Numbered from the stretch's first letter, positions 10,871 through 26,574 are shown. The stretch: 64,000 nucleotides of DNA from Larix kaempferi (GCA_027924585.1 BSBM01002114.1:31692-95691); one strand, 5' to 3'. The notes: a model not told the origin generated them from the sequence alone. A program made the numbers and translations.

Positions 10871-11229
10871 TCATTCTCCAAAATTTTCATTAGAGACGGG
10901 GGGGCTAGCATTGATAGCCTCTAATCGTGTTCTAGCTCTTTTCAGAGCTACATCAGCCTCAATTGCTTGTCTTTTGCCTTCGGCTCGAGCTAAGTCAGCT
11001 TTAGCTATTCGAAAAGTTTCCTGGGCTTCTTTTAGATTGATGTCAACATCTCTCTCTGCATTATTGAATTGAGACGTATTTTCATAACTCCTATATCTAC
11101 AGCTGCCACAAGTGAAGCATGATTGGGTAATACGCCAATTTGACCACTATTAGTAGATAGGATTATTTCTTTAACTTCTGAATCCCAAACGACTCGATTA
11201 GGAGACAGTACACGAAGATTTAGGGTCAT
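10871..11229 (-). CDS. atpE: atpE, ATP synthase epsilon subunit (internally deleted, frame broken)
   Basis: Epsilon subunit of CF1, part of the central stalk and a regulator of ATP synthase on the stroma side. It starts [20 protein letters not shown] and is intact through [11 protein letters not shown]. Then about 24 family residues (DQW...TILV) are missing and the frame shifts at about 11067, giving a stop at 11032. The other frame resumes as [17 protein letters not shown] and runs to [16 protein letters not shown] with stop at 10873-10871. The loss computes to about 70 nt. It follows atpB on the same strand. Confidence 0.86.
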
Positions 11230-11243
11230 TTTCAAAATTCACT

Positions 11244-13226
<1,983 letters not shown>

Positions 13227-13254
13227 TTGCGTCATACATAAAGAACATTATACA
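13227..13254 (+). promoter_or_regulatory. rbcL promoter
   Basis: TTGCGT (13227-13232) and TATACA (13249-13254), with TACAAT offset by two bases, sit in the context TTGGGTTGCGT...TATACAATG. This closely matches the known land-plant rbcL promoter. It lies about 210 bp before the rbcL ATG. Confidence 0.8.
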
Positions 13255-13270
13255 ATGAGAGTGTATCTAG

Positions 13271-13388
13271 TAGATCTTATTGTCCAATAACGGACGACTG
13301 TTTTGTAGGATATTTCTGTCAAAATCAATTAGATCTTATTGTCCAATAACGGACGACTGTTTTGTAGGATATTTCTGTCAAACAAAAT
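13271..13388 (+). repeat. 59-bp tandem duplication in the rbcL leader
   Basis: A unit beginning tagatcttattgtccaat occurs at 13271 and again at 13330, identical over about 50 bp. It lies between the rbcL promoter and start codon, so it lengthens the 5' untranslated region. Confidence 0.9.
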
Positions 13389-13462
13389 CGATTGTTTACG
13401 TTCGATCCATGTCGAGCAGACCTCGTCCTTGCGAGAAATAATTATTAATAAAGGAGGGACTT

Positions 13463-14964
<1,502 letters not shown>

Positions 14965-14995
14965 TCCAGTGACTTTCGTTCTACCAATCGGACTC

Positions 14996-15031
14996 GGCCC
15001 AATCTTTTACCACTACCACAAAGATTAGGCC
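14996..15031 (+). terminator. rbcL 3' stem-loop
   Basis: ggcccaatcttt at 14996-15007 pairs with aaagattaggcc at 15020-15031 (one mismatch), 31 bp after the rbcL stop. This is the position of the 3' processing hairpin known for rbcL transcripts. Confidence 0.75.
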
Positions 15032-15075
15032 AAATCGTGAACGGAGATCTGCGATTTCAGATATTAATATCTGGG

Positions 15076-15120
15076 ATTTCTATATATCAATATCTATAAT
15101 AGATATTGATATATAGAAAT
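15076..15120. terminator. Long AT-rich hairpin downstream of rbcL
   Basis: A perfect 20-bp stem (15076-15095 with 15101-15120) surrounds a 5-nt loop. It lies about 110 bp past rbcL and before trnR-CCG, a second possible 3'-end structure. Confidence 0.6.
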
Positions 15121-15231
15121 TTCCGAGGTCAAATATCTCAAACAGAGTGAGTCAATTCAAATTTTTTGGGGTAAAGCATTCGATAACGAATCCTATTCAT
15201 CCTTTCCATTGATCTTATGGATCATTCGATA

Positions 15232-15305
15232 GGGTTGGTAGCTCAGTGGATCAGAGCTCATGGTTCCGGACCATGAAGTCAAGGGTTCAAATCCCTTCTA
15301 GCCCA
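15232..15305 (+). tRNA. trnR-CCG: trnR-CCG
   Basis: A 74-nt cloverleaf with acceptor GGGTTGG, anticodon CCG in GTTCCGGAC, and T-arm AGGGTTCAAATCCCT. Flowering plants lack this tRNA; conifers and lower land plants keep it between rbcL and accD. Confidence 0.93.
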
Positions 15306-15548
15306 AAAGATTTTATATTTAGGATGAAAATTCCTTTTCATCGCGGTATAGGAGAGAATCTTTCTTTATAACAGAATAAAGGGTTCTATCATAATCCCGG
15401 ATCGATATTTCGGATTCCTAATCAATAATGAATGGAGATGATTTATCAATGATTCATTCCACTATTCATTAATTATTTTAATCATTTTATTTATACGACT
15501 TCTCCTCATACAAAATAAGATAGGAAAAGTAACAATCTTTACCTTTAT

Positions 15549-16535
15549 ATGGAAAACTCTATGTCTATAAGGGAGTGGTTCGAAGACAGGCGTAAAATAA
15601 CTGGATTACTAAAAGATTCGGTCGAAGGGGATAGTAAGGACGTCAATGAGATGGATAAGAACAAGAATCTAAGTATTGATTACGTTAAAATTAATAGATT
15701 ATGGGTTCAATGCGATAATTGCGAGAGCTTGCTCTATATCAGATTCTTGAGAGAGAATAAAAGTATTTGTGAAGAATGTGGATATTATCTGCAAATGAAT
15801 AGTTCAGATAGAATAGAACTTATAATTGATCGTGGCACTTGGCGTCCTATGGATGAAGACATGTACACTCTAGATGTTCTTCAATTTCATTCTGAGGATG
15901 AACCTTCTAATTCTGATCCTCTTAATTCTGAGGATGAACCTTATAAGGATCATATAACTTCCTGTCAAATAGAGACAGGTTTGACTGATGCTATTCAAAC
16001 AGGCATAGGTAAATTAAATGGTATTCCTATCGCACTCGGAGTTATGGATTTTAAGTTCATGGGAGGTAGTATGGGCTCTGTAGTAGGTGAGAAAATAACC
16101 CGTCTGATCGAGCGCGCTACCGAGGAATCTCTTCCAGTCATTATGGTGTGTGCTTCCGGAGGAGCACGCATGCAAGAAGGAAGTTTTAGTTTAATGCAAA
16201 TGGCTAAAATAGCTTCTGCGTTATATATTCATCAGAAGGATAAAAAGTTGTTATATTTATCGATTCTGACGTCTCCGACAACCGGTGGAGTGACTGCTAG
16301 TTTTGGCATGTTGGGAGATATCATTATTGCCGAACCTAAAGCGTACATTGCATTTGCAGGTAAAAGAGTAATCGAACAGACATTAGGTCAGAAAGTGATT
16401 GAAGATTTTCAGGTGACTGAGCATTTATTTGGTCATGGTTTATTTGATCTGATTGTTCCACGTAATCTCTTAAAAGGTGTTCTGAGTGAACTATTTAAGC
16501 TTTACGGTCTTCCTCGTGAAAAAAATGAACGTTGA
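15549..16535 (+). CDS. accD: accD, acetyl-CoA carboxylase carboxyltransferase beta subunit
   Basis: A 328-residue beta subunit of the carboxyltransferase of the multi-subunit plastid acetyl-CoA carboxylase, which makes malonyl-CoA for fatty acid synthesis. A zinc finger CDNC...CEEC lies at about residues 55-77. The carboxyltransferase core includes [33 protein letters not shown] and [16 protein letters not shown] short acidic insert repeats SEDEP twice near residues 114-130. An in-frame ATG at 15561 is an alternative start. The frame is intact. Confidence 0.94.
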   Translation: MENSMSIREWFEDRRKITGLLKDSVEGDSKDVNEMDKNKNLSIDYVKINRLWVQCDNCESLLYIRFLRENKSICEECGYYLQMNSSDRIELIIDRGTWRPMDEDMYTLDVLQFHSEDEPSNSDPLNSEDEPYKDHITSCQIETGLTDAIQTGIGKLNGIPIALGVMDFKFMGGSMGSVVGEKITRLIERATEESLPVIMVCASGGARMQEGSFSLMQMAKIASALYIHQKDKKLLYLSILTSPTTGGVTASFGMLGDIIIAEPKAYIAFAGKRVIEQTLGQKVIEDFQVTEHLFGHGLFDLIVPRNLLKGVLSELFKLYGLPREKNER

Positions 16536-17056
16536 GTTTTTTCCTTATAAGGAAAAAAGATCAAATCGAGTTCCTTGTAACGGAAGTGACAGTGATATAG
16601 TTTCTTATCGCGGCGAAAGAAAGAATGATTTCTCTAAGAGAATTGCTTTTCACCCCCTTTTTACCAACAATTTATGATCCTCGATCCTATACTAACAATA
16701 AATATAGCCAATTTTCCGCTCTCCGAAATCAGAGAAATTTTGGTCAGGATTCTTGTTCTTCCACTATTTTATTATATAGTATGAATAAGTGTTGTAATAT
16801 ATCTGTATATATATTGTAATAGATAAGATCCTCATTGTTGAACTCGGGATCTTATTCAAAAACAATTTTGGATCCAACTTGAAATGCTTTTTCAGAATTT
16901 TTGGAAGAGATGGGGAAAAGAACAATATTTGCGTACATGTATTCTATGAAGAAGGACGAATAGGACCGCTCATTTGGTCCCATCACTTATTTGATCTTAT
17001 AATAATTCCTTGTAATATTTATAAAAATTTAATTGATTAAGTAAGGTACTCATTCT
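16536..17056. other. accD-psaI spacer
   Basis: AT-rich spacer within the accD-psaI-ycf4-cemA-petA series. No gene or clear signal is seen. Confidence 0.5.
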
Positions 17057-17167
17057 ATGATAATTCCTCACCTACCCTCTATTTTAGTTCCTTTAGTCGG
17101 CTTATTACTTCCGGCAATTACAATGGTTCTTTCTCATCTGTATATTCAGAAAGACGAGATTTTATGA
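17057..17167 (+). CDS. psaI: psaI, photosystem I subunit VIII
   Basis: A 36-residue single-span photosystem I protein: [20 protein letters not shown] then [16 protein letters not shown]. The PSI-VPLVGLL-PAI core is characteristic. It is too short for most gene finders and lies between accD and ycf4 as in other plastids. Confidence 0.92.
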   Translation: MIIPHLPSILVPLVGLLLPAITMVLSHLYIQKDEIL

Positions 17168-17709
17168 ATTTTATAAAATCCGATGTAAGAAATGGGTTTG
17201 GATCTTTCAATTGCGGAACAAATAGGATATCCATATCTATTTCAGATGATATAAGATAGAACCCTTATAGACACAAAATAGGTATAAATATCCATATGTA
17301 TTTCGACATATTCATATATGAATATGGATAGATTTTACCATTCTATTTTATATATAGATAATTTGGATATCTATTCATATCCATATACATATTGGATATA
17401 CGCATGTTTCAATAGATAGGTATTGATCAATATGTTAATATTGTCGGTTATATTTTTTATATGGTATATATATCTATTCCTGTAGATATTGATACTGCAC
17501 TGATCCAGTGTTGTTTCTCAAATTGATAAATTAAGGAAGGACCTTTTTGAAATGGATGGTAAGAATGGACAAGAAGATATACTTGGCTGACTTTACGGAA
17601 ATGTTATCTATGTATATGGATAGCTAGTTTATAAGAGTTTGGGAACCAAAGGATAAAAAAGTTGGCTATTCCCTCAACTTCAATAGGATGGAATTGAATA
17701 CAATTTTTT
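17168..17709. other. psaI-ycf4 spacer
   Basis: Very AT-rich, with many tat/atg-like palindromes such as catattcatatatgaatatg near 17317-17337. No coding sequence is recognised. Confidence 0.5.
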
Positions 17710-18264
17710 ATGAATCGTCGATCCAAATGGCTCTGGATAGAACCTATAACAGGGTCTCGAAAAGGAAGTAATTTCTTTTGGGCTTGTATCCTCTTTCTGG
17801 GTTCACTAGGATTTTTCCTGGTCGGTATTTCGAGTTATTTTGGTGAGAACCTGATACCCCTATTGTCATCTCAGCAAATACTCTTTTTTCCACAAGGAAT
17901 TGTAATGTGTTTTCATGGTATTGCAGGTCTGTTCATTAGCTCTTATCTGTGGTGCACAATTTTGTTCAATGTGGGTAGTGGCTATAATAAGTTTGATAAA
18001 AGAAAAGGAATTGTATGTCTTTTTCGTTGGGGATTTCCCGGAATAAATCGTCGTATTTTCCCACGATTTCTTATGAAGGATATTCAGATGATCAAAACGG
18101 AAGTTCAAGAAGGTATTTCCCCTCGTCGTGTTCTTTATATGGAAATAAAGGGCCGACAAGACATTCCTTTAACTCGTACTGGTGATAATTTGAACCTAAG
18201 GGAGATCGAACAGAAAGCTGCTGAATCAGCCCGTTTCTTGCGTGTATCCATTGAAGGGTTTTGA
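17710..18264 (+). CDS. ycf4: ycf4, photosystem I assembly protein
   Basis: A 184-residue thylakoid protein that acts as a scaffold for photosystem I assembly. It has the usual length, two N-terminal membrane spans ([21 protein letters not shown] and the stretch around [21 protein letters not shown]) and the conserved [12 protein letters not shown] and [11 protein letters not shown]-like tail ([13 protein letters not shown]). Intact. Confidence 0.95.
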   Translation: MNRRSKWLWIEPITGSRKGSNFFWACILFLGSLGFFLVGISSYFGENLIPLLSSQQILFFPQGIVMCFHGIAGLFISSYLWCTILFNVGSGYNKFDKRKGIVCLFRWGFPGINRRIFPRFLMKDIQMIKTEVQEGISPRRVLYMEIKGRQDIPLTRTGDNLNLREIEQKAAESARFLRVSIEGF

Positions 18265-19116
18265 AATGAACCGGGGGGTTCTTTATCCTCGACATACATT
18301 AAAATGTCGAGACATTTTAATATGGATCAAATCAAGGAACATTAATTAATATCCAATCAGGAAATTTCAATATTGTATTTCATATAAATTGAAATAAATA
18401 TTGAAATATTATTGTATGTAAATGGAACGATATAGGATCTTTATGAACAATATAAGATTTTTATTAAATAGTATAGGAAGAGGTAATATAGGAAGAGCAA
18501 TAAGTTACGATAGAACTAGTTGGTATTTGTCCGGGAAAAAGATCATGCAGTTAATTCCTACTAAATGATACTTATGGAATGAATCAGACCGAGATTCTTT
18601 TGGTAGTTCCCGAACACACCATATCATTTCCTATCCTAGGGAGGGCGAGCTTATAGAGCCAGTAGATGGATATGATGTATCAGAAAGAACAATTATTAGA
18701 TATAGTGGTCCGGTTTCCCTAAAACTAGAATATTTTTTCCTTTCATCCCGATTCTTCATCACGATCCAAATTATTCTTATATGATTTCGTCGTTATCTCA
18801 TTTTTCAAGAGCATTTGTCATCTTTGGAGATAACTGGGGAAAGATTTGTAAAAGATCCTTTGAATCCAGTTATCAGGATTCAAAGGATCTTGGCAATGAA
18901 TAAGACTTATGTTACTTCAAGTGATTCTTCTAAAAAAGAGTAAGATAGAATGGAAAAAATGAATAGATAATTGGTCCAGATAGAGACGATCTGGAATGAT
19001 CGGATATCTGGGAACGATCTCCTTATGCTCCGTCTCACTCATTTGGAGCGAACCTTTTACTTTTTCTCCGAGGATAATTTTTCTCGGGGTAAAACAATTA
19101 CGCAATAGATCAATCT
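18265..19116. other. ycf4-cemA spacer
   Basis: About 850 bp with no gene. It contains an AT-rich stretch and one strong hairpin at 18852-18891. Confidence 0.55.
18852..18891. terminator. 16-bp perfect stem-loop
   Basis: aagatcctttgaatcc (18852-18867) pairs perfectly with ggattcaaaggatctt (18876-18891) around an 8-nt loop, in the ycf4-cemA spacer. It may process or stabilise RNA ends; there is no direct evidence of termination. Confidence 0.5.
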
Positions 19117-19902
19117 ATGAGTCCCATACCTCATTCTATCACTCGTACTTTGTCTAGATTTCGGACAGAACTGACGGGTGAATCAGGTTCGTTAGCGATT
19201 CACGAATTGGAAGTGGCCAAATATAAAGCATTAGCTTCCCTACGATATCTCGCATGTTTAGTAGTACTGCCCTGGATAATTCCTATTTTATTACGGAAAG
19301 GTTTGGAGCCTTGGATCACAGATTGGTGGAATACTGGTCAATCTTATAAAATTTATGATTATCTCCAGGAAGAAAGTGCTCTGGAAAGATTTGAGAGAAT
19401 AGAAGATCTATTCCTATTAGAAAAAATGTTGGAAGATTCTTTGGGAACATATTCACAAGATCTTCCTATAGAGCTTCACGAAGAAACGATCCAATTGGTT
19501 GAAATGTACAATGAAGATTGTATCCAGATAATCTCACATTTATTAACAAATCTAATAGGTTTTGTTCTTATAAGTGCTTATCTCATTCTGGGTAGGAATA
19601 AACTTGCCATTCTAAATTCTTGGATCCAAGAATTATTCTATAGTCTGAGCGATACAATGAAAGCTTTTGTCATCCTTTTAGTAACTGATCTATTTATTGG
19701 GTTTCATTCGCCCCATGGTTGGGAACTGATGATCGATTCGATCTCCGAAAATTATGGATTTGCTCATAACGAACAAATAATATCTGTTCTTGTTTCAACT
19801 TTTCCAGTCATCTTAGATACGATTCTTAAATATTGGATCTTCCGTCGTTTCAATCGTATATCTCCTTCACTTGTAGTAATTTATCATTCGATGAATGAAT
19901 AA
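19117..19902 (+). CDS. cemA: cemA, chloroplast envelope membrane protein
   Basis: A 261-residue inner-envelope protein linked to proton extrusion and inorganic carbon uptake. Membrane spans are visible at [57 protein letters not shown] and the C-terminal [19 protein letters not shown]-like segment. FHSPHGWE and [18 protein letters not shown] are family hallmarks. Intact, between ycf4 and petA. Confidence 0.95.
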   Translation: MSPIPHSITRTLSRFRTELTGESGSLAIHELEVAKYKALASLRYLACLVVLPWIIPILLRKGLEPWITDWWNTGQSYKIYDYLQEESALERFERIEDLFLLEKMLEDSLGTYSQDLPIELHEETIQLVEMYNEDCIQIISHLLTNLIGFVLISAYLILGRNKLAILNSWIQELFYSLSDTMKAFVILLVTDLFIGFHSPHGWELMIDSISENYGFAHNEQIISVLVSTFPVILDTILKYWIFRRFNRISPSLVVIYHSMNE

Positions 19903-20122
19903 AGAATAGGGTTTTTTCTCCGACCGAAACAATTGAAACAGAATAATAAAGTGTTTTCTGTGTTCAGGAATTAGCTATTCCTCCCCCTCATTCTTCTCCT
20001 GGTGCGAGACTTCCGATTTCTTACTTTTAGGTTTGGTTCAATCAATATAGTAGCAGAATTTTTGACAGGTAACTATGATAGCTACCTACTCTCACCCGAA
20101 AAATGATTTGGAACCAATAACC

Positions 20123-21082
20123 ATGCAAAATAGAAATACTTATGACTGGACGAAAAAGATGACTCGGTTAATTTCCGTCCTGGTCATGATACATATCATC
20201 ACTCGGACATCCATTTCGAATGCATATCCCATTTTTGCACAGCAGGGTTATGAAAATCCCCGAGAAGCAACTGGACGTATTGTATGTGCCAATTGTCACT
20301 TGGCCAAAAAACCTGTAGATATTGAGGTTCCACAGTCCGTGCTTCCCAATACCGTATTTGAAGCAGTTGTTAAGATCCCCTATGATACGCAAATGAAACA
20401 AGTTCTTGCTAATGGTAAGAAAGGGGCTTTAAATGTAGGAGCTGTTCTAATTTTACCCGAGGGCTTTGAATTAGCCCCTCCGGATCGTATTTCTCCTGAG
20501 ATTAGACAAAAGATGGGTAATCTTTATTTTCAGAACTATCGTCCCAATCAAAAAAACATTATTGTAATAGGTCCTGTTCCTGGTCAAAAATATAGTGAAC
20601 TTGTGTTCCCCATCCTTTCACCAGATCCTGCTACTGATAAAGAAGCTCACTTCCTTAAATATCCCATATATTTGGGTGGTAATAGAGGAAGAGGACAAAT
20701 TTATCCCGACGGGAGTAAGAGCAACAATACGGTCTACAGCGCTTCGGCAACAGGAAGAGTGAGCAAAATTTTACGTAAAGAAAAGGGTGGATATGAGATA
20801 ACTATCGATAATACATCAGACGGTGGGCAAGTGGTTGACATTGTACCTCCGGGACCGGAACTTCTTGTTTCAGAAGGCGAATTGATCAAGGTCGATCAGC
20901 CATTAACGAATAACCCTAATGTGGGTGGATTCGGTCAAGGAGATGCAGAGATAGTACTTCAAGATCCATTACGTGTTCAAGGTCTTTTATTATTCTTAGC
21001 ATCTGTCATTCTGGCACAGATATTTTTGGTCCTTAAGAAGAAACAATTTGAGAAAGTTCAATTGGCCGAGATGAATCTTTAG
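20123..21082 (+). CDS. petA: petA, cytochrome f
   Basis: Apocytochrome f of the cytochrome b6f complex, 319 aa from the start [16 protein letters not shown]; an upstream in-frame ATG at 20075 is less likely. The signal peptide precedes the mature N-terminus [17 protein letters not shown], whose Tyr is the axial haem ligand. Haem attaches at [10 protein letters not shown] (CxxCH). A C-terminal anchor, [22 protein letters not shown], holds it in the thylakoid. Intact. Confidence 0.96.
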   Translation: MQNRNTYDWTKKMTRLISVLVMIHIITRTSISNAYPIFAQQGYENPREATGRIVCANCHLAKKPVDIEVPQSVLPNTVFEAVVKIPYDTQMKQVLANGKKGALNVGAVLILPEGFELAPPDRISPEIRQKMGNLYFQNYRPNQKNIIVIGPVPGQKYSELVFPILSPDPATDKEAHFLKYPIYLGGNRGRGQIYPDGSKSNNTVYSASATGRVSKILRKEKGGYEITIDNTSDGGQVVDIVPPGPELLVSEGELIKVDQPLTNNPNVGGFGQGDAEIVLQDPLRVQGLLLFLASVILAQIFLVLKKKQFEKVQLAEMNL

Positions 21083-22111
21083 GTCCATAGATTTCCGAAC
21101 ATTAAGTTGACTGATTGAATCAAAAATTAATACCCCTTCGGAGATGGAGAGCCTTTTATCCTCCTTCTCCCTTATATTTTCTTGGAAAAATGTAAGATAT
21201 ATCTACATTTTTAATAAGGAGTGACTCAATAAGCACTGGAACAGATCAACTTGTCGAACGATCCTCATATGCTATATCGCGTACTAGATACATACCATTC
21301 CTTCCTTTCCTTGCCCCCCATGTTCAAAAGAAATGATCCGGAAAATAGAGATAGATCGCAGGAGGGAGAGATGAGGAAAATAACCAAGCAATCTTGGAGA
21401 AGATTCCTATTTTCTCTGATTCCATTCTTGATCCTATACCATTATTCTTCCTCGAAAAGATTTGAATAAATTATTCTCGTTGAGATAAGAGGAACTAATT
21501 GGGTGTCGATCCTGCCCTGTTCGTAAATTCCTTCGTAAATTGTCGATTATTTTGTACGTTATACTGAGCTTAAAATTCATAAAGAAGGAAGAGCAGACAA
21601 GTAAGGAAGGGGCAATATCACTCATTGAGTAAAACAACCCTATAAAACTTTTGGGTTCGTTCATTATGAGAGAAAATGAAAAAAGGTTTTTTTCCTCTTT
21701 TCTTTTTTAAGCCAAAATAAGAAAGATTCTATTTGCACATTCAGATTCTCATAGTTCAGGTTTTTACAGAAACTTTGCATAATCTCCCATCAGAGAAATG
21801 AGCAAATTTTTAGTAATTAATATTCTCTGTTTCTCCGTTGTTCCTTCGACAGAGATTGAAATGGGATCGATCCAATTTTGATCATATAGTGGAAGAATAG
21901 GTTGGCTTATCACCTGACTGAAAGGCATTGAATGAAGTAAATGACAGAGTCATTGTATTTGTACGAATCTTCTCTTCTAATTAATATTAATATAGAAGAG
22001 AATCTCAAAAATAGATTTTGATAAGACCTTACCCTTCTCTGAAGGGTAAGGCCTTATCAATTTTTCACTTTCGCATGTATAGTATTCCCCATAGTAAGTG
22101 CATTTCCCCTA
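21083..22111. other. petA-psbJ spacer
   Basis: About 1 kb between convergent petA and psbJ. A 72-codon plus frame at 21251-21469 (MSNDPHMLYRVLDTYHS...) starts after an AAGGAG at 21217-21222, but I recognise no family. The psbJ-side hairpin is listed separately. Nothing else is seen. Confidence 0.5.
22021..22056. terminator. Stem-loop after psbJ
   Basis: ataagaccttaccctt and aagggtaaggccttat form a stem of about 16 bp with one mismatch and a short loop, followed by T-rich sequence on the plus strand. It lies just past the minus-strand psbE-F-L-J operon and on the far side of petA. Confidence 0.65.
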
Positions 22112-22234
22112 CTATAGGGATGACCCTGATCCAGAATATGAACCATAGAAAAAGATACCCAGTAAACCAATCACAATAATACCAGTTACAGTAGCTATCA
22201 ACCAAAGAGGGATCCTTCCAGTGGTTTCGGCCAT
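22112..22234 (-). CDS. psbJ: psbJ, photosystem II subunit J
   Basis: A 40-residue single-span photosystem II subunit: [20 protein letters not shown], ending [13 protein letters not shown]. It is the last gene of the psbE-psbF-psbL-psbJ operon on the minus strand. Confidence 0.96.
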   Translation of the reverse strand: MAETTGRIPLWLIATVTGIIVIGLLGIFFYGSYSGSGSSL

Positions 22235-22352
22235 TTCTCTTACTCCCTTTCACATTTTATTAAGTGGTCATGCTCGAGACATAAACAGTCATAGCATAGA
22301 TAATTATGAGTATTGGATCTATTCGAATGGAGTGAGAATATTCTCATTGTTC

Positions 22353-24168
<1,816 letters not shown>

Positions 24169-24270
24169 ACGCCTACTATAACTATAATTAGTTATTTCGG
24201 TTTCTTATTGGCTTCTATCATTTTCACCCTAGTCCTATTCATTAGCTCGAGCAAGATACAACTTATTTGA
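24169..24270 (+). CDS. petL: petL, cytochrome b6f subunit VI (ACG start)
   Basis: A 33-codon frame from ACG: after the initiator it reads [20 protein letters not shown] and ends SSSKIQLI. It matches PetL (family [13 protein letters not shown]). No ATG is suitably placed; the ACG at 24169-24171 would become AUG by C-to-U RNA editing, which is known for plastid initiators. PetL is a small single-span subunit that stabilises cytochrome b6f. petG follows. Confidence 0.88.
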   Translation, partial: TPTITIISYFGFLLASIIFTLVLFISSSKIQLI

Positions 24271-24422
24271 AATGAAGGAAGGGGAAACCCTCTAAGTTCA
24301 CTATTTGAATTTCAATAATTTCGTGGATTCTCTCTATATAAATTTCTGATCATTGAGATTCATAGCAAATTCAGGGTACTATCCAGGATAGCTATTATCC
24401 CTACTTATTCCGTTGAATCGAA

Positions 24423-24536
24423 ATGATTGAGGCTTTGCCATCCGGAATTGTGTTAGGTCTAATTCCTATAACTTTGGCCGGATTATTCGTAACTGCATAT
24501 TCACAATACCGACGTGGTGATCAATTGGATATTTGA
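24423..24536 (+). CDS. petG: petG, cytochrome b6f subunit V
   Basis: 37 residues, [20 protein letters not shown] then [17 protein letters not shown]. The family reads MIEVFLFGIVLG and TAYLQYRR, so GCT (24432), CCA (24438), TCC (24441) and TCA (24501) are all candidates for C-to-U editing. PetG is essential for b6f assembly. Confidence 0.95.
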
Positions 24537-24658
24537 TCCGGGAATATCCTCCCATTTAATTGGCCTCCTACTTTTCCTGGGAGGTCAGATTCCATTGCTC
24601 GTTCCAGTTGGAATGAATTCTCCATAATTTAGAGGGTTGGATTTGATAGGAACAGAAT

Positions 24659-24732
24659 CACGCTCTGTAGGATTTGAACCTACGGCATCAGGTTTTGGAG
24701 ACCTACGTTCTACCGAACTGAACTAAGAGCGC
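24659..24732 (-). tRNA. trnW-CCA: trnW-CCA
   Basis: 74 nt with acceptor GCGCTCT, anticodon CCA in CTCCAAAA, and T-arm TAGGTTCAAATCCTA. Paired with trnP next door as in all land-plant plastids. Confidence 0.95.
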
Positions 24733-24897
24733 TTTCTTGAACATCCGGAGATAAAGGGAAGGGAAAATACCTTTTGTTTATATTCTTAGAGTAAAACACT
24801 TTCGCATCTGATACGATTCAATTATTTGATGTTCCATTCGAATCGATATCAAATGATCTTTCGTTCCTCTCTCTTTCCATAGAAAAGAAGGGAAAGG

Positions 24898-24971
24898 TAG
24901 GGATGACAGGATTTGAACCTGCGACATTTTGTACCCAAAACAAACACGCTACCAAGCTGCGCTACATCCCT
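24898..24971 (-). tRNA. trnP-UGG: trnP-UGG
   Basis: 74 nt with acceptor AGGGATG, anticodon TGG in TTTTGGGTA, and T-arm CAGGTTCAAATCCTG. Confidence 0.95.
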
Positions 24972-25270
24972 TCTAATCATTAGACAATGTTATTTTATGG
25001 AATTCAAAATCTGTTTCCCACATTTTTCCACCTTCATTTCTCTTCGGTCTAGTGAGTGAAAAGACTTTATAATGCATGTAGGGTCTATTATCTAGAAGAT
25101 AACTATTAATTAGCAAAATTTGGTGCTGAAACATCTTTTTCCTGTTCTATAAATAGGACCACAGCCCGGATAACATTATACATATATTCATAGTTCCAAG
25201 TTTCCCTAGGATTTTAACTATTAATACGGTTTAATCACTTACGCATTATGATCGATAAGGAGAATTTACA

Positions 25271-25406
25271 ATGCAAGATCTAAAGACCTATCTTTCCACA
25301 GCGCCTGTGTTAGCTATTTCATGGTTGATTTTTGTAGCCGGTCTATTGATAGAAATCAATCGTTTTTTTTCCAGATGCTCTGACTTTGACTTTTCCCTCT
25401 TTTTAA
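25271..25406 (+). CDS. psaJ: psaJ, photosystem I subunit IX (one-base frameshift)
   Basis: A small photosystem I subunit that binds near PsaF. It reads [20 protein letters not shown] then [13 protein letters not shown]. The T run at 25363-25370 has 8 Ts where the family codons for RFFPDAL need 7. Dropping one T gives [11 protein letters not shown] and a stop at 25404-25406, the standard 44 aa. As written, the frame runs on to 25546 as nonsense. The S in AISWL is a further editing candidate. A homopolymer error is the simplest explanation. Confidence 0.88.
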
Positions 25407-25729
25407 TTTTTGTCCTCCCCTTAAAGCCAAGGTCAAAAAGATTGTGCTGGATTTCTTTCTCCTACCTCTTGGATAAATTAGTTGATTCAACCCAAAATAG
25501 ATCTAAAATTGGGGATGGAATGGGGGGGGGGGTAGAATCAAAGTAGAAATAGAAATCCAAAGATTCTTTCCACATTCAATTTTGTAAGTACAACTGAAAA
25601 CTCCTGATCAAGGATTTTTTTACTTTCAAATGTTTCATCGTGGGATCTCCGGCTATCAACTTCTATCCCTTTTTCCTCTTTATTTTTCAGATCGAAAAGC
25701 AAAGTAGACCCAATATCCAGAGTAAGTTT

Positions 25730-25936
25730 ATGGCCAAGAGCGGAGATGTAAGAGTAACAATTACTTTGGAGTGCACTAGTTGTACCCAAGATAGTGTTTA
25801 TAAAAGATTCCCGGGGATTTCTAGATATACGACTCGTAAAAATCGACGCAATACACCTATTCGATTGGAATCAAATAAATTTTGTCCCTATTGTTACAAG
25901 CATACCATTCACGGAGAGATAAAAAAAAGAGATTAA
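25730..25936 (+). CDS. rpl33: rpl33, ribosomal protein L33
   Basis: A 68-residue protein of the large plastid ribosomal subunit. It starts [18 protein letters not shown] and ends [14 protein letters not shown]; the two Cys pairs (CTSC and CPYC) are typical. The open frame extends upstream, but the family start is this ATG. Upstream of rps18. Confidence 0.95.
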   Translation: MAKSGDVRVTITLECTSCTQDSVYKRFPGISRYTTRKNRRNTPIRLESNKFCPYCYKHTIHGEIKKRD

Positions 25937-26058
25937 ACGTACTACTCCTACCCAGGGATAGGAATAGATCACAGATATAAAAAGAAATGGTATTTAAACA
26001 AGATCTTTAATGGAACGAGATTTTGAAAGATTTGGAATAAATAGTATTAAAAAGGTTC

Positions 26059-26319
26059 ATGAAACAAACTATGGATAAACCCAAGCGATCTTTTCGTAGA
26101 CATTTGACACCAATTCGTAGACATTTGTCACCAATTGGGTCGGGAGATCGGATCGATTATAAAAATATGAGCCTAATTAGTCGATTTATTAGCGAGCAAG
26201 GAAAAATATTATCCGGTCGAGTGAATAGATTAACCTCAAAACAACAACGTCTAATGACTAACGCTATTAAACGAGCTCGTATTCTATCTTTGTTACCTTT
26301 TCTTTATAATGAAAACTAA
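26059..26319 (+). CDS. rps18: rps18, ribosomal protein S18
   Basis: An 86-residue small-subunit protein. The core [20 protein letters not shown] and [20 protein letters not shown] is typical. Near the N-terminus a seven-residue unit occurs twice ([14 protein letters not shown]); such heptad repeats vary between plastids. [10 protein letters not shown] has a second possible start at 26071. Confidence 0.95.
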
Positions 26320-26574
26320 TTTCATAGAAATAAACCTACTCCTTAATAAAATCGGAGTTGGATATCTGTTTGATAAAGATACAGATCTTGAGTCTATTGT
26401 CGAAAAAGTCGATAGGATTTCATTCTTGGAAAAGAATTGGATTGAATTCTTTTCGTTTCGTTCATTTCCAATAAAATATTGAAAAATTTGAAAATGTTTC
26501 GACCTTCCCGGAGGGAATTCTCCGGGAGAAGCTGTTCTATCCATTCCATCTTTACCTATTTCTTTCATCTATAC

